From Gracilimonas tropica DSM 19535 (GTDB taxonomy: Bacteria > Bacteroidota > Rhodothermia > Balneolales > Balneolaceae): a stretch of DNA of 64,000 nucleotides. Below, one piece after another: positions 45,102-54,105 of this stretch. The notes beneath the pieces were generated by a model, which saw nothing but the letters and a program-made list of their open reading frames with translations, did no database searches and was not told where the DNA came from. How positions within the stretch are numbered: the stretch's first letter is position 1; each line of letters starts with the position of its first letter. Location: assembly GCF_000375425.1 (NCBI RefSeq), contig NZ_AQXG01000002.1, positions 575,712 through 639,711 of the forward strand, read 5' to 3'. The translations under genes and the position numbers were made by a program.

Positions 45102-46211
45102 ATGAAGTTTTTGAAACCCTTGCTAACCATTTTTGTCTTTTTAATTGGGCTTAATACTTCTCACCTTAAGGCCCAGGACTATTACCTCTACGTAGCCGCC
45201 GAATCGGATGATGATGTCCATTTAATCCATTTTAATGGACAAAGCGAGCAAGGTGAGATCGCTGAAACCATTGAAGTGGGAACCTGGCCGCAAGAAAATG
45301 AAGGGCCGCACGGCTTAACGGTTTCTCCCGATGGCAAATACTGGTTTGTGAGTATTGCTCATGGCTACCCCTATGGTTCCCTCTGGAAATACGAAACCGG
45401 CACCAACGAATTCGTGGACAAGGTCGAACTGGGGATGTTTCCCGCCACTATGGATATCTCCAAAAGTACCGGACTTTTGTATGTGGTCAACTTCAACCTT
45501 CATGGAGACATGGAGCCAAGCACGGTTTCTGTGGTTGAACCGAATACCATGATGCGCCTTCAGGATGTTGAGACCGGCATCATGCCGCATGGATCACGCA
45601 TCAGTGATGACGGCAGATGGCAATATCATGTTTCCATGATGACGGACGAATTGGTAGTCATTGATACGGAAAACCTGGAGGTTGCAAAACGGCTCAACCT
45701 TTCCAAAATGAACGACAGGAAACCGGAGATGGATCATTCTGAAATGAATCATCAAAATATGAAGCACAGTCCCATTGTGAAACCAACCTGGGCCGATCCT
45801 CATCCTTCAAAACCTTTGGTTTATGTGGCAGGCAACGGCTCCGATGAGCTCATCGAGATCAACACAAACAACTGGAAAATCACTAACCGCTGGAAAACAG
45901 GCAAAGCTCCCTATAACCTGGAAATATCGCATGACGGAAAATTACTGGTGGCTTCCTACAAAGGAGAAGGGGCAACGGGTGTTTGGGATCTTGAAGCCGG
46001 AAAAGAATTGGCTAAAATCCCCAACAGCCGGAAAGTAAGTCATGGCGTCAGTATTTCTCCCGATGACAAATTCGCTTTTATTTCCATGGAAGGGATTGGA
46101 GGCGAACCCGGCTCCGTAGATGTCATAAACCTGGAAACACTGAAACGGGTTGAAGTGATCGAAACGTCAAAACAAGCCGGTGGAATTATCTTTTGGAAAA
46201 TGGAAAATTGA
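45102..46211 (+). CDS. Secreted YncE-like beta-propeller with His/Met segment
   Basis: A 369-residue exported protein with signal peptide MKFLKPLLTIFVFLIGLNTS (cleaved at KAQ). Seven-bladed YVTN/YncE-type propeller repeats: HGLTVSPDGKYWFVSIAHGY, ATMDISKSTGLLYVVNFNL, HGSRISDDGRWQYHVSMMTD, VYVAGNGSDELIEINTNNWK, YNLEISHDGKLLVASYKGEG and VSHGVSISPDDKFAFISMEG. Between blades lies MDHSEMNHQNMKHSP (~residues 209-223), a His/Met-rich stretch that resembles copper-binding segments. It might bind metal or buffer copper at the surface. Probably co-transcribed with the upstream sulfotransferase. Terminator downstream. Confidence 0.75.
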   Translation: MKFLKPLLTIFVFLIGLNTSHLKAQDYYLYVAAESDDDVHLIHFNGQSEQGEIAETIEVGTWPQENEGPHGLTVSPDGKYWFVSIAHGYPYGSLWKYETGTNEFVDKVELGMFPATMDISKSTGLLYVVNFNLHGDMEPSTVSVVEPNTMMRLQDVETGIMPHGSRISDDGRWQYHVSMMTDELVVIDTENLEVAKRLNLSKMNDRKPEMDHSEMNHQNMKHSPIVKPTWADPHPSKPLVYVAGNGSDELIEINTNNWKITNRWKTGKAPYNLEISHDGKLLVASYKGEGATGVWDLEAGKELAKIPNSRKVSHGVSISPDDKFAFISMEGIGGEPGSVDVINLETLKRVEVIETSKQAGGIIFWKMEN

Positions 46212-46234
46212 TTCATTCAATCTTTAATATTTAT

Positions 46235-46264
46235 AAAGCCGAAGTCAAAGATTTCGGCTTTTTT
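46235..46264. terminator. Bidirectional intrinsic terminator
   Basis: AAAGCCGAA (46235-46243) and TTCGGCTTT (46253-46261), 9-base centre, T-run on the right and a short A/T stretch on the left. It serves the rightward propeller gene and, less strongly, the convergent leftward gene that ends at 46263. Confidence 0.75.
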
Positions 46265-46982
46265 ATTTCATTGAGATGAGGTGGCTGACGTTTTTTCCAT
46301 TTTCCTCTTCCCGAAGTATTACTTCTTTTTCAAGAGGTTCCACAGTGTAGCCTAACTTTTCCGCAATCCCTATGATCAAAGGCTCAAGCCTTCCCTTTTC
46401 AGTATTAAACTTCACCATTGCGGATTTATACGGTAAATCTATTTTTTGGATAGCTCTTCCCAGCATATCTGCGCATTTGAGTACCTCAATGCCGTCAAAT
46501 TTTTGCTTTCCGGTTATCTTGGGAGGCTTAAATTGTTTTTTAAACTCACTCAGTGATGAGATGCCGCTTCCATTTTGAGACACTTGCAGCCATTGCACTT
46601 TATGTTCCACATCCCTGACATAATAGGTCAGATATCTCGGTTTCTCACTTTCCAGATAGAAATCAAATTCCGAAAGCCACACCTCTTTCACCTTATCCAT
46701 TTCAATATCAAACCAAACCCCCTCTTCTTTCATCTTCCAAACCAATTGTTCTTCATCGGATTTGCGGCGGTCTAACTCTACCGGGTATGTTTTATTAAAA
46801 ACATTGGTAAGATGTGAAAGATTGGATTCCGGAAGGATTTTGAGCCTGGGCCTATCCGCAATAGGATCTACAAAATCAGGAGCATCATTTTCTGACTCGC
46901 AGGTGATCGATCCAATATTTAAAAATATTCGGACTAAGCCTTCCGTAATTTTTTCCTTAAAAGCGTTGGATTGATTTTCCAT
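46263..46982 (-). CDS. Hypothetical cytoplasmic protein, 239 residues
   Basis: Not recognised. No signal peptide or membrane segment. Mixed alpha/beta profile: VFNKTYPVELDRRKSDEEQL, EVWLSEFDFYLESEKPRYLT, YYVRDVEHKVQWLQVSQNGS and MLGRAIQKIDLPYKSAMVKF, ending EVILREEENGKNVSHLISMK. Possibly related to the DUF-type nucleoid/peptidase-accessory proteins, but I have no motif that supports a name. Transcribed alone and divergent from the ZIP gene; bounded on the left by a terminator. Confidence 0.6.
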   Translation of the reverse strand: MENQSNAFKEKITEGLVRIFLNIGSITCESENDAPDFVDPIADRPRLKILPESNLSHLTNVFNKTYPVELDRRKSDEEQLVWKMKEEGVWFDIEMDKVKEVWLSEFDFYLESEKPRYLTYYVRDVEHKVQWLQVSQNGSGISSLSEFKKQFKPPKITGKQKFDGIEVLKCADMLGRAIQKIDLPYKSAMVKFNTEKGRLEPLIIGIAEKLGYTVEPLEKEVILREEENGKNVSHLISMK

Positions 46983-47189
46983 ATCTGATTAACCTAATAG
47001 CCCGTTAAGGTATGCAAAATCAGGTCTATTTTAAATTCCCTTATTTACATATTAATAATCAGCATTTCATAGCCTCAAACTTGATTAATCAGTCCAAGGA
47101 TTTTGAAGTTCTGAGTATGGATAAATTATTTTTAGCTTTGACTAATTTATTTATAAGTTTTAATAAACTTTCTTATCTTAAAAAGAAAA

Positions 47190-48020
47190 ATGGATTTAAT
47201 ACCTAATTGGTTTTTTGAACTTAGCCCCATAATGCAATCGCTGCTTGGAGGCTTATTTACATGGGGAGTGACCGCAGCCGGTGCTGCATTGGTTTTCTTT
47301 ACCAAACAGATCAACTACAAACTGCTTGATGGCATGATGGGCTTTGCAGCAGGTGTCATGATAGCAGCCAGTGTCTGGTCCTTGATCATTCCGGGAATAG
47401 AATTGGCTGAAGCACAAGATATGATCGGATGGATACCAGCTGCTATTGGGTTCCTCCTCGGAGGTTTATTCCTCAGGATCTGCGACGCCTACCTGCCCCA
47501 CTTACATATTGGCTTGCCAAGAGATGAAGCAGAAGGAATGGAAACAAAATGGAAACGAGCAACACTGCTTGTTTTAGCTATAACCTTGCATAACATTCCG
47601 GAAGGGTTGGCCATAGGCGTGCTTTTTGGTGCTGCCAGCCTGGGAACCGACATTGCCGGCGGAGCTACTGTAGTTGGTGCTATTGCTTTGGCAATCGGTA
47701 TCGGGATTCAAAACTTTCCGGAAGGAGTTGCTATTTCCATGCCTTTGCGGCGAGATGGCGTAAGCCGACTAAAAAGCTTTAATTATGGACAGCTTTCTGC
47801 AATTGTGGAACCGGTTTCTGCTGTTGTTGGAGCTGCAGCCGTTATTTACATCACTCCCATTTTACCATATGCACTTGCCTTTGCAGCTGGTGCAATGATC
47901 TATGTTGTGGTTGAAGAACTAATTCCGGAAAGCCAACAACATGGAAATACCGACTTGGCTACACTGGGAGTTATGGGTGGATTTGTAGTTATGATGGTTC
48001 TGGATGTAGCTTTAGGCTAA
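47190..48020 (+). CDS. ZIP-family divalent metal transporter
   Basis: A 276-residue transporter with eight hydrophobic segments. The ZIP metal-site motifs are in TM4 (LAITLHNIPEGLAIGVLFG) and TM5 (GIGIQNFPEGVAISMPLR), and the rest follows GufA/ZupT-type ZIPs (AAGVMIAASVWSLIIPGIEL, LAFAAGAMIYVVVEELIPES). It imports zinc, iron or manganese down the membrane potential or gradient. The variable loop between TM3 and TM4 lacks a His-rich run. Transcribed rightward, followed by a terminator. No Zur/Fur-like box stands out in its upstream 207 bp. Confidence 0.88.
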   Translation: MDLIPNWFFELSPIMQSLLGGLFTWGVTAAGAALVFFTKQINYKLLDGMMGFAAGVMIAASVWSLIIPGIELAEAQDMIGWIPAAIGFLLGGLFLRICDAYLPHLHIGLPRDEAEGMETKWKRATLLVLAITLHNIPEGLAIGVLFGAASLGTDIAGGATVVGAIALAIGIGIQNFPEGVAISMPLRRDGVSRLKSFNYGQLSAIVEPVSAVVGAAAVIYITPILPYALAFAAGAMIYVVVEELIPESQQHGNTDLATLGVMGGFVVMMVLDVALG

Positions 48021-48042
48021 TTCTCCAAAATCACGGTATCAC

Positions 48043-48078
48043 AAAAAGGCATAGGGTGTTCAGACTTATGCCTTTTTT
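48043..48078 (+). terminator. Intrinsic terminator after ZIP gene
   Basis: AAAAAGGCATA (48043-48053) and TATGCCTTTTT (48067-48077), 13-base loop, ending in a T-run, 23 bases past the stop. Confidence 0.85.
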
Positions 48079-48162
48079 ATTTCCGTAAAATCTTTTCTGT
48101 ATATCAGCTTCCATTTCGTAACTTTATTGACTGATCTCATTTTTAAATAAAATCAAATTACA

Positions 48163-49833
48163 GTGAGCGACAATAAAATTATTTTTTCCATGGTTGGGGT
48201 TTCCAAAACCTATAAACCCAACAAAACTGTATTAAAAGATATCTACCTGTCCTTTTTCTATGGAGCCAAGATCGGGGTGCTTGGGTTGAATGGTGCCGGA
48301 AAATCTACCCTGCTTAAGATCATTGCCGGAGAAGACCAAAACTACCAGGGCGATATTAGTGTACAAAAAGGGATCAGCTTTGGATACTTGTCTCAGGAAC
48401 CTCAACTTGATTCTTCTAAAACCGTGAAGGAGATCGTAGAGGAAGGTGTTCAGGAGACTATGGATCTGATCAAAGAATATGAAGCAGTAAATGCTGCATT
48501 TAGCGATCCTGATGCTGACTTTGATAAACTCATTGAAAAACAATCGAAGCTGCAGGAAAAGATCGACCGGATCGATGCATGGGATATTGACAGTAAGCTG
48601 GAACAAGCCATGGATGCTCTCCGTTGCCCTCCCGGTGATACTCCTGTAAATGTACTTTCAGGAGGAGAAGCCCGACGGGTTGCACTATGCCGGCTTTTGC
48701 TCAAAAAACCGGACGTACTATTACTGGATGAGCCTACTAACCACCTCGATGCCGAATCGGTGCTTTGGCTTGAACAGCACCTAGCACGATATGAAGGGAC
48801 CGTAATTGCTGTAACTCATGATCGGTACTTTCTGGATAACGTAGCCGGGTGGATCCTGGAATTAGATCGAGGCGAAGGAATTCCTTTTGAAGGCAACTAT
48901 AGTGCGTGGCTGGATCAAAAATCGAAACGACTTGCTCAAGAAGAGAAAGAAGAATCCAAGCGACAGAAAACTTTGAAGCAGGAACTTGAATGGATTCGCC
49001 AAAATCCTAAAGGCAGGCGTGCAAAAAGTAAAGCCCGGATCAATAAATACGAAGAAATGCTTTCCGAGGAGCACGAAAAAAGAAGAGACGATATGGAGAT
49101 CTTTATTCCTGCCGGGCCCCGTTTGGGAGACAAGGTGATCGTAGCCGATCACGTATCTAAAGGATTTGAAGATCGTTTGCTGATCGAAGATATGAATTTC
49201 CAACTGCCTCCCGGCGGAATTGTGGGGATCATTGGTCCTAACGGAGCTGGTAAAACCACTCTATTCAAGATGATTACCGGTGAGGAACAACCCGATAAAG
49301 GAACTTTTTCCCTTGGAGACACCGTAAAACTTGGATACATAGATCAGAAACGACCGCTGGATCCTGATAAAACTATTTGGGAAGAGATTTCGGGCGGCCA
49401 TGATATCGTTAAGCTTGGCAATCGTGAAGTGAACTCACGCGCTTATGTGGCCCGTTTTAACTTCAGCGGAAGTGATCAGCAAAAGAAAGTGACTGAACTC
49501 TCAGGTGGTGAACGCAACCGGGTTCATTTAGCTAAAATGCTGAAGGAAGGTGCCAATGTATTACTTTTAGATGAACCTACAAACGACCTTGACGTAAATA
49601 CTTTACGTGCACTTGAAGAGGCGCTTCTCAACTTTGCCGGTTGTGCCGTTGTTATCTCCCACGATCGCTGGTTCCTCGACCGTATTGCCACCCATATTTT
49701 AGCCTTTGAAGGAAATAGCCAGGTTTACTGGTTTGAGGGCAACTTCCAGGAATATGAGGAAAACAAAAAAGAACGTCTCGGAATTTCAGATGACCAACCC
49801 CATCGCATTAAATACAAAAAGCTTATGCGATGA
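48163..49833 (+). CDS. ettA: Energy-dependent translational throttle EttA (ABC-F)
   Basis: A 556-residue ABC-F protein starting at a GTG codon. Two ATPase domains: Walker [21 protein letters not shown] and [20 protein letters not shown], signatures [20 protein letters not shown] and [19 protein letters not shown], and Walker [20 protein letters not shown] and [20 protein letters not shown]. The arm region of EttA and the long linker ([20 protein letters not shown]) lie between them. EttA binds the ribosomal E site and gates entry to elongation depending on ADP/ATP ratio. Length matches E. coli EttA (~555). No resistance context is seen. Confidence 0.94.
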   Translation: MSDNKIIFSMVGVSKTYKPNKTVLKDIYLSFFYGAKIGVLGLNGAGKSTLLKIIAGEDQNYQGDISVQKGISFGYLSQEPQLDSSKTVKEIVEEGVQETMDLIKEYEAVNAAFSDPDADFDKLIEKQSKLQEKIDRIDAWDIDSKLEQAMDALRCPPGDTPVNVLSGGEARRVALCRLLLKKPDVLLLDEPTNHLDAESVLWLEQHLARYEGTVIAVTHDRYFLDNVAGWILELDRGEGIPFEGNYSAWLDQKSKRLAQEEKEESKRQKTLKQELEWIRQNPKGRRAKSKARINKYEEMLSEEHEKRRDDMEIFIPAGPRLGDKVIVADHVSKGFEDRLLIEDMNFQLPPGGIVGIIGPNGAGKTTLFKMITGEEQPDKGTFSLGDTVKLGYIDQKRPLDPDKTIWEEISGGHDIVKLGNREVNSRAYVARFNFSGSDQQKKVTELSGGERNRVHLAKMLKEGANVLLLDEPTNDLDVNTLRALEEALLNFAGCAVVISHDRWFLDRIATHILAFEGNSQVYWFEGNFQEYEENKKERLGISDDQPHRIKYKKLMR

Positions 49834-49916
49834 TTACAAATTTTTACTAATTTAATAATTAGTGATAAAGAGGTATACCTGAATTAGAAAGCGACCCGCT
49901 TATCAAAAGATCATCT

Positions 49917-51677
49917 ATGAAAAATTCAATTGAGCAGCATGGAGTAGATGTCGATCGCAAGATCCTAACGCTTTTTATTTTTGCTTTTATTTGCGCTGTA
50001 CTGCTCATTATTTCCGTAACTCTTGCCGTTAGCTTTGCTTCCGGACTAAGAGGATATGTTGGGGGTGAAGGCCACTGGACAAAAGCTCAGAAAGAATCCG
50101 TTATACACTTAAGTCACTATATTTCTACCGAAGAAGAGGAGGATTTTAATAATTTTAAACGGGTTTTTCGGGTCATTATGGGGGATCGTATGGGAAGAGA
50201 AGAGCTTAAAAAGCAGGATTACGATTATGATGTGGCCTTTGAAGCGTACCGGCAAGGACTAAATCATCCGGACGACATCCCTCACATGATCCGGATATTC
50301 AACCTTTTTCAAAATTTCGGGCCTGTAAAGCAAGCTATAGAAGTATGGGAAACCGGCGATGATAAGATCGATGAACTGATCTCTTTCGGTGAGACCATCC
50401 ACCGGGAAATTCAAAAAGGTGACATTTCTCAGCAGCAAAAGGAAGTATGGCTGGATGAATTGATCCGGCTCGATCACGAACTTACTGACTTGGAACTTCG
50501 ATTCTCAGATTCTATGGACAGTATGGCTCGATCAGTAAATCAAGTCGTGAAATGGACTACAATTGTACTTGGATTGTTCATCATAACTATTGGTGTATGG
50601 CTTACCACCCGCTTCTATAACAGCACAAATATTTGGACCGCAACACTTCAGGAAACCGAAGAAAAGTTCCGCAACGTCCTCGATAATTCGCGGGATGTGC
50701 TTTTCAAGATGAATGTTAATTCCCAAAAATATGAGTATGTAAGTCCTGCCCTGGAAACCATGTTAGGATATGACACCAATGAATTCTCTGAAGGCGGGAT
50801 AAAATTCATTATGAGCAAAATGCACCCTGAGGATAAGGAGAGAATCCAGAAAGTGGTGGATCGCTACGAATCGGTTGAAGACCGTGAGTTTCTGTCAACC
50901 CTTGAATATCGGCTAAAAGACAGTGACGGCAATTGGAAGTGGGTGAGTAATACCCGCACCATGGTTAGAAACGGAAATGGAGAACCGGAAGCTATTGTGG
51001 GAACCGTAAGAGACATCTCTTACCGAAAAGAACAAGAGGAAAAGATCCGTAAGTCCCTTCAGGAAAAAGAAGTTTTACTCAAAGAGATCCATCACCGAGT
51101 AAAAAACAACCTTTCCATCATCTCCAGTTTACTGGAACTTCAAAAAGATGGGGTTGCTGACGAGGTAAAAGAAATGCTTAGTGAAAGCCAGCTGCGGATC
51201 AAATCCATTGCTAAAGTTCATGAGAAACTTTACAAATCCAAGAACCTGGCAGACACCTCCCTGGATATCTATATATCGGAACTGGTAGAAGAAATTGAAA
51301 ACACCTACACTTCAGACAAACAGTCCATAGATATCCAACACGACATCATTCCGGTCTCTGTTTCTATCAACGAAGCGATACCTATTGGTTTAATGCTCAA
51401 CGAGCTCATCAATAATGCCTTCAAACATTCTTTCAAAGGTAAAGAAACAGGCAGGCTGATCATTTCTGCCAGTGAAGTTAACAATCAGATACAAATGGAA
51501 ATTAAAAGTGATGGGAATAAAATGGATGAAAACCTTGATTTCTCCCAACACGATTCTCTTGGAATGACCCTCATTGATTTGCTTGTTAAAAGAATAAACG
51601 GCACTATTGAAATGGAACAGGATGATATTTGGACCCGATTCACCATCCGCTTTTCTTTGGCAGATGACCACAGCTAA
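49917..51677 (+). CDS. PAS-containing sensor histidine kinase (HisKA_2 type)
   Basis: A 586-residue membrane kinase. TM1 at ~16-42 (LTLFIFAFICAVLLIISVTL), a sensor region of ~165 residues facing outside, TM2 at ~211-231 (VVKWTTIVLGLFIITIGVWL), PAS fold ~245-370 (FRNVLDNSRDVLFKMNVNSQ, YEYVSPALETMLGYDTNEF, GTVRDISYRKEQEEK as the PAC end), then HisKA_2 with the phosphoacceptor near residue 393 in LKEIHHRVKNNLSIISSLLE, and a HATPase_c domain (EAIPIGLMLNELINNAFKHS; HDSLGMTLIDLLVKRINGTI). Orphan: no response regulator is adjacent. The ligand is not evident. Confidence 0.9.
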   Translation: MKNSIEQHGVDVDRKILTLFIFAFICAVLLIISVTLAVSFASGLRGYVGGEGHWTKAQKESVIHLSHYISTEEEEDFNNFKRVFRVIMGDRMGREELKKQDYDYDVAFEAYRQGLNHPDDIPHMIRIFNLFQNFGPVKQAIEVWETGDDKIDELISFGETIHREIQKGDISQQQKEVWLDELIRLDHELTDLELRFSDSMDSMARSVNQVVKWTTIVLGLFIITIGVWLTTRFYNSTNIWTATLQETEEKFRNVLDNSRDVLFKMNVNSQKYEYVSPALETMLGYDTNEFSEGGIKFIMSKMHPEDKERIQKVVDRYESVEDREFLSTLEYRLKDSDGNWKWVSNTRTMVRNGNGEPEAIVGTVRDISYRKEQEEKIRKSLQEKEVLLKEIHHRVKNNLSIISSLLELQKDGVADEVKEMLSESQLRIKSIAKVHEKLYKSKNLADTSLDIYISELVEEIENTYTSDKQSIDIQHDIIPVSVSINEAIPIGLMLNELINNAFKHSFKGKETGRLIISASEVNNQIQMEIKSDGNKMDENLDFSQHDSLGMTLIDLLVKRINGTIEMEQDDIWTRFTIRFSLADDHS

Positions 51678-51698
51678 CCATTCGAAGCAAAGCCTAAG

Positions 51699-53195
51699 CT
51701 AAGCCTCTTCTATTTTCTCTTTGGTTCTCCCATCGTTTAAAGGTTTAGTGACCTCACCGGAAGTGATCCAATTGAAAACCCTGTAACAATCGTGCTCATC
51801 CAGGTCAGCAACTTCCAGGTTTAACCCTCCGGCACCTGAAGCGACCATAGCATGCAGGTTTAACAGTTCTTTTCGTACCTGAAATGGATTTTGCGTCAAC
51901 TTGATATGCTGAATGCGTTTCCTTTTTATAAAAGCGGTGGTTCTTGAAACTACCCGGTAACGCAATTCCAGAAGTTCTTGATCGAACGAAATAAATGCAT
52001 CCTTATATCTCTTCCAGCCCAGATAGCCCATCATCGGAATCAGTACAACTGCTAACCAGCCATAATCCAGCAAAAACCATAAAACCGGGATTGCTATCAA
52101 TAATAAGTAATTGGGCCGCCTGATATACCGGAACAGGGCTTTTGCAGGGGGCTTTATCTTTTCTTCAGGATCATGGTCAATATCGATGTAATCCTTTAAG
52201 AAAGCAGTTACATCATGTTTGGAAATATAGGGGGCTATCACAATAGATCTACCCTTCTGGCTTTGATCAAATCCGGCACTTTCAAGATACATCATTCCAT
52301 ACCCCAGTGGTTGTCGAAAAATACCTTCCACAAATCGAACCGCCTGTATCCGGTCAAAAGGAACCGTAATGTGTTTCCTTTCTATCAGGCCTGTTGAAAT
52401 GATGAGTTCTTTGGTAGTCTTCTCTAATTTAAAATCAGAATAATTGAAGATGACCCCCAAAAAGGAAAGGGTCCACGATATAAGGATAATTCCCAGAACC
52501 ACTGCTACGATCATTGTTACATTGCTGTATCCCGGAAGCATTTCATACATGTACTCTATGCTTTCCTCATTTATGAATTCATCTAACTGCCCGGATATAG
52601 CCCCTAAAATAGAAGCAATCAATCCAAAGTTACCTGACGTAAAAGCTGCAGCCACAAGGTCTCTCTTGGATAGTTTCCAACTTGCTAAAATTTCTTCCTC
52701 TTTATCCCCGGCCTGTCTGTTCGGTTGATCGCCATTTTGATCCGGATGGTCTTGATCCCCCGTATGTTTCTTACGTAATTCAGTACGCAGATTTTCAGCT
52801 TCTTCCCTCGTTATAGCACTAATGGTTGCCGATTCTGTACCTCCCCCTGCCGTTTTAACCTCCAGCTGTACCAAACCAAACATACGTTGCAGCAACCCTT
52901 CGGTAATGTCAATCACCTGAATGCGATCTTTGGACATATATATCTTGTTCTTTACGAACACCCCTTTCTCGATCTGCAACTCATCCTGATGAACACGGTA
53001 ACGAAATACCCACCATCCAAAAAGCCCCCCGATAAGAGCTACCGCAAAACCCCCTCCAAGAAAATAAAGGAAATAGCCTTCAGTATTCGAGGTTCCGATA
53101 AATATCAGGATCAGAATGGTTATGAAATTCTGCCGGATAAGGTCAATAACTTTGCTTACCGCTGCGATCGGATGTTGGCGCTTAAATTCAGACAT
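51699..53195 (-). CDS. Membrane protein with bacterial PH-like domains (YdbT-like)
   Basis: A 498-residue protein with six hydrophobic segments and three bacterial PH (bPH2) modules. Repeated bPH2 patterns: VFVKNKIYMSKDRIQVIDIT, STGLIERKHITVPFDRIQAV, and VVSRTTAFIKRKRIQHIKLT, each following a pair of membrane helices. It resembles B. subtilis YdbT, which with YdbS confers resistance to amylocyclicin. The start overlaps the YdbS-like gene stop by 8 bases, so the two form a two-gene operon. In this organism a role in envelope stability or bacteriocin resistance is inferred from the pair. Confidence 0.83.
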   Translation of the reverse strand: MSEFKRQHPIAAVSKVIDLIRQNFITILILIFIGTSNTEGYFLYFLGGGFAVALIGGLFGWWVFRYRVHQDELQIEKGVFVKNKIYMSKDRIQVIDITEGLLQRMFGLVQLEVKTAGGGTESATISAITREEAENLRTELRKKHTGDQDHPDQNGDQPNRQAGDKEEEILASWKLSKRDLVAAAFTSGNFGLIASILGAISGQLDEFINEESIEYMYEMLPGYSNVTMIVAVVLGIILISWTLSFLGVIFNYSDFKLEKTTKELIISTGLIERKHITVPFDRIQAVRFVEGIFRQPLGYGMMYLESAGFDQSQKGRSIVIAPYISKHDVTAFLKDYIDIDHDPEEKIKPPAKALFRYIRRPNYLLLIAIPVLWFLLDYGWLAVVLIPMMGYLGWKRYKDAFISFDQELLELRYRVVSRTTAFIKRKRIQHIKLTQNPFQVRKELLNLHAMVASGAGGLNLEVADLDEHDCYRVFNWITSGEVTKPLNDGRTKEKIEEA

Positions 53196-53697
53196 CCCCT
53201 TTTACCTTTCTTACCAGATTTGAGATCGTATCTCTTACTTTATCCGCGGTTTCATCATCCAGGGCAGGAATTTCATGCGTGGTAGCAGCTGTTGAAATCG
53301 TCACCGAGGACAACCCAAATTTCCTGTACACCGGGCCTTGGCGGGTATCTACATGCTGAACGCGGTTGATGGGCACCAGCGTCCTTTTTTTGATGAATAT
53401 GCCCCGCAACATATCGATCTCCTTTTCGGAGATATCATACTTCCAGCGCTTCCACCTCAATTTTGGAAACACGATTGCTATGGTCAGATAGAAAAACAAA
53501 CCGGCAAGGAAAAGGACGGAGAACAAGATCCAATCTACTCCCTGATACCATGCGAGTGCAGAACCTGCGTTTTGTCCAATCGAGATCGCCAGAAAAAAAC
53601 CGGAAGGCAAAAACCAAGCTATCCCGTAAAGTAATGCATTGACGGTCCAGGCTTTGATGGCATTATTGTGAATTCTGTTAGCCGGTTCTGAGATCAT
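53188..53697 (-). CDS. Membrane protein with one bacterial PH domain (YdbS-like)
   Basis: A 169-residue protein with two N-terminal membrane helices (VNALLYGIAWFLPSGFFLAI; WILFSVLFLAGLFFYLTIAI) and one bPH2 domain from ~90: YDISEKEIDMLRGIFIKKRT, LVPINRVQHVDTRQGPVYRK and FGLSSVTISTAATTHEIPAL. It precedes and overlaps the YdbT-like gene. The pair is conserved across Firmicutes and some other phyla and is thought to act together in the membrane. First gene of a leftward operon. Confidence 0.85.
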   Translation of the reverse strand: MISEPANRIHNNAIKAWTVNALLYGIAWFLPSGFFLAISIGQNAGSALAWYQGVDWILFSVLFLAGLFFYLTIAIVFPKLRWKRWKYDISEKEIDMLRGIFIKKRTLVPINRVQHVDTRQGPVYRKFGLSSVTISTAATTHEIPALDDETADKVRDTISNLVRKVKGDV

Positions 53698-53735
53698 ATT
53701 TCAATATTCGTTAAAAATGGAAACACTCAAAAATA

Positions 53736-53763
53736 AAAAAAGCCACACAAAGGTGGCTTTTTT
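53736..53763 (-). terminator. Intrinsic terminator of histone H1-like gene
   Basis: AAAAAAGCCAC (53736-53746) and GTGGCTTTTTT (53753-53763), 6-base loop, with a T-run on the minus strand. It is 24 bases past the stop of the small leftward gene; the T-run on the plus strand would also stop rightward reading. Confidence 0.88.
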
Positions 53764-53786
53764 AAAATCCGTTGTAGAAGCGGAAA

Positions 53787-53963
53787 TTACATAGCGTTCT
53801 TCTTGGCCTGAATTTCCTGACGAATTTCGTGTGCAAGATTTTTCAGGGTCATGAGATGCTTGCGGGCACGTGTACCGGCAGCTTTATTACCTTTCTCATA
53901 AAACTTCTGCATGTCAACTTGTAATTCTTCTACTACGTTGTTGATATCGTCCATTCTACTCAT
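53787..53963 (-). CDS. Histone H1-like small DNA-binding protein (Bacteroidetes type)
   Basis: A 58-residue gene: MSRMDDINNVVEELQVDMQK at the N-terminus, FYEKGNKAAGTRARKHLMTL in the middle and KNLAHEIRQEIQAKKNAM at the end. The FYEKGNKAAGTRxRK core is characteristic of the short Hc1-like proteins of Bacteroidetes, which bind and compact DNA. It is basic (many Lys/Arg) in its C-terminal half and lacks the long Lys/Ala tail of chlamydial Hc1. A good Shine-Dalgarno (AGGAG) lies 8 bases before the start; an alternative ATG is three codons in. Transcribed alone with its own terminator, divergent spacer of A/T-rich sequence upstream. Confidence 0.85.
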   Translation of the reverse strand: MSRMDDINNVVEELQVDMQKFYEKGNKAAGTRARKHLMTLKNLAHEIRQEIQAKKNAM

Positions 53964-54105
53964 ATGTTGTACTCCTAAATTTAGTTTTGATTAAGGGCAT
54001 CTACTAAATTCAACACCCGCTTTTAAATGAGAACTGTATTTACTAAACAGTATTAAAATCTGCGTTAATTTAATAAATAAGTAATTAAATGTATGGTTTT
54101 CTTTG

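Noticed and set aside
49834-49916. Possible terminator after ettA (CTAATT/AATTAG)
   Set aside because: Six A/T-only pairs without a T-run; too weak to call.
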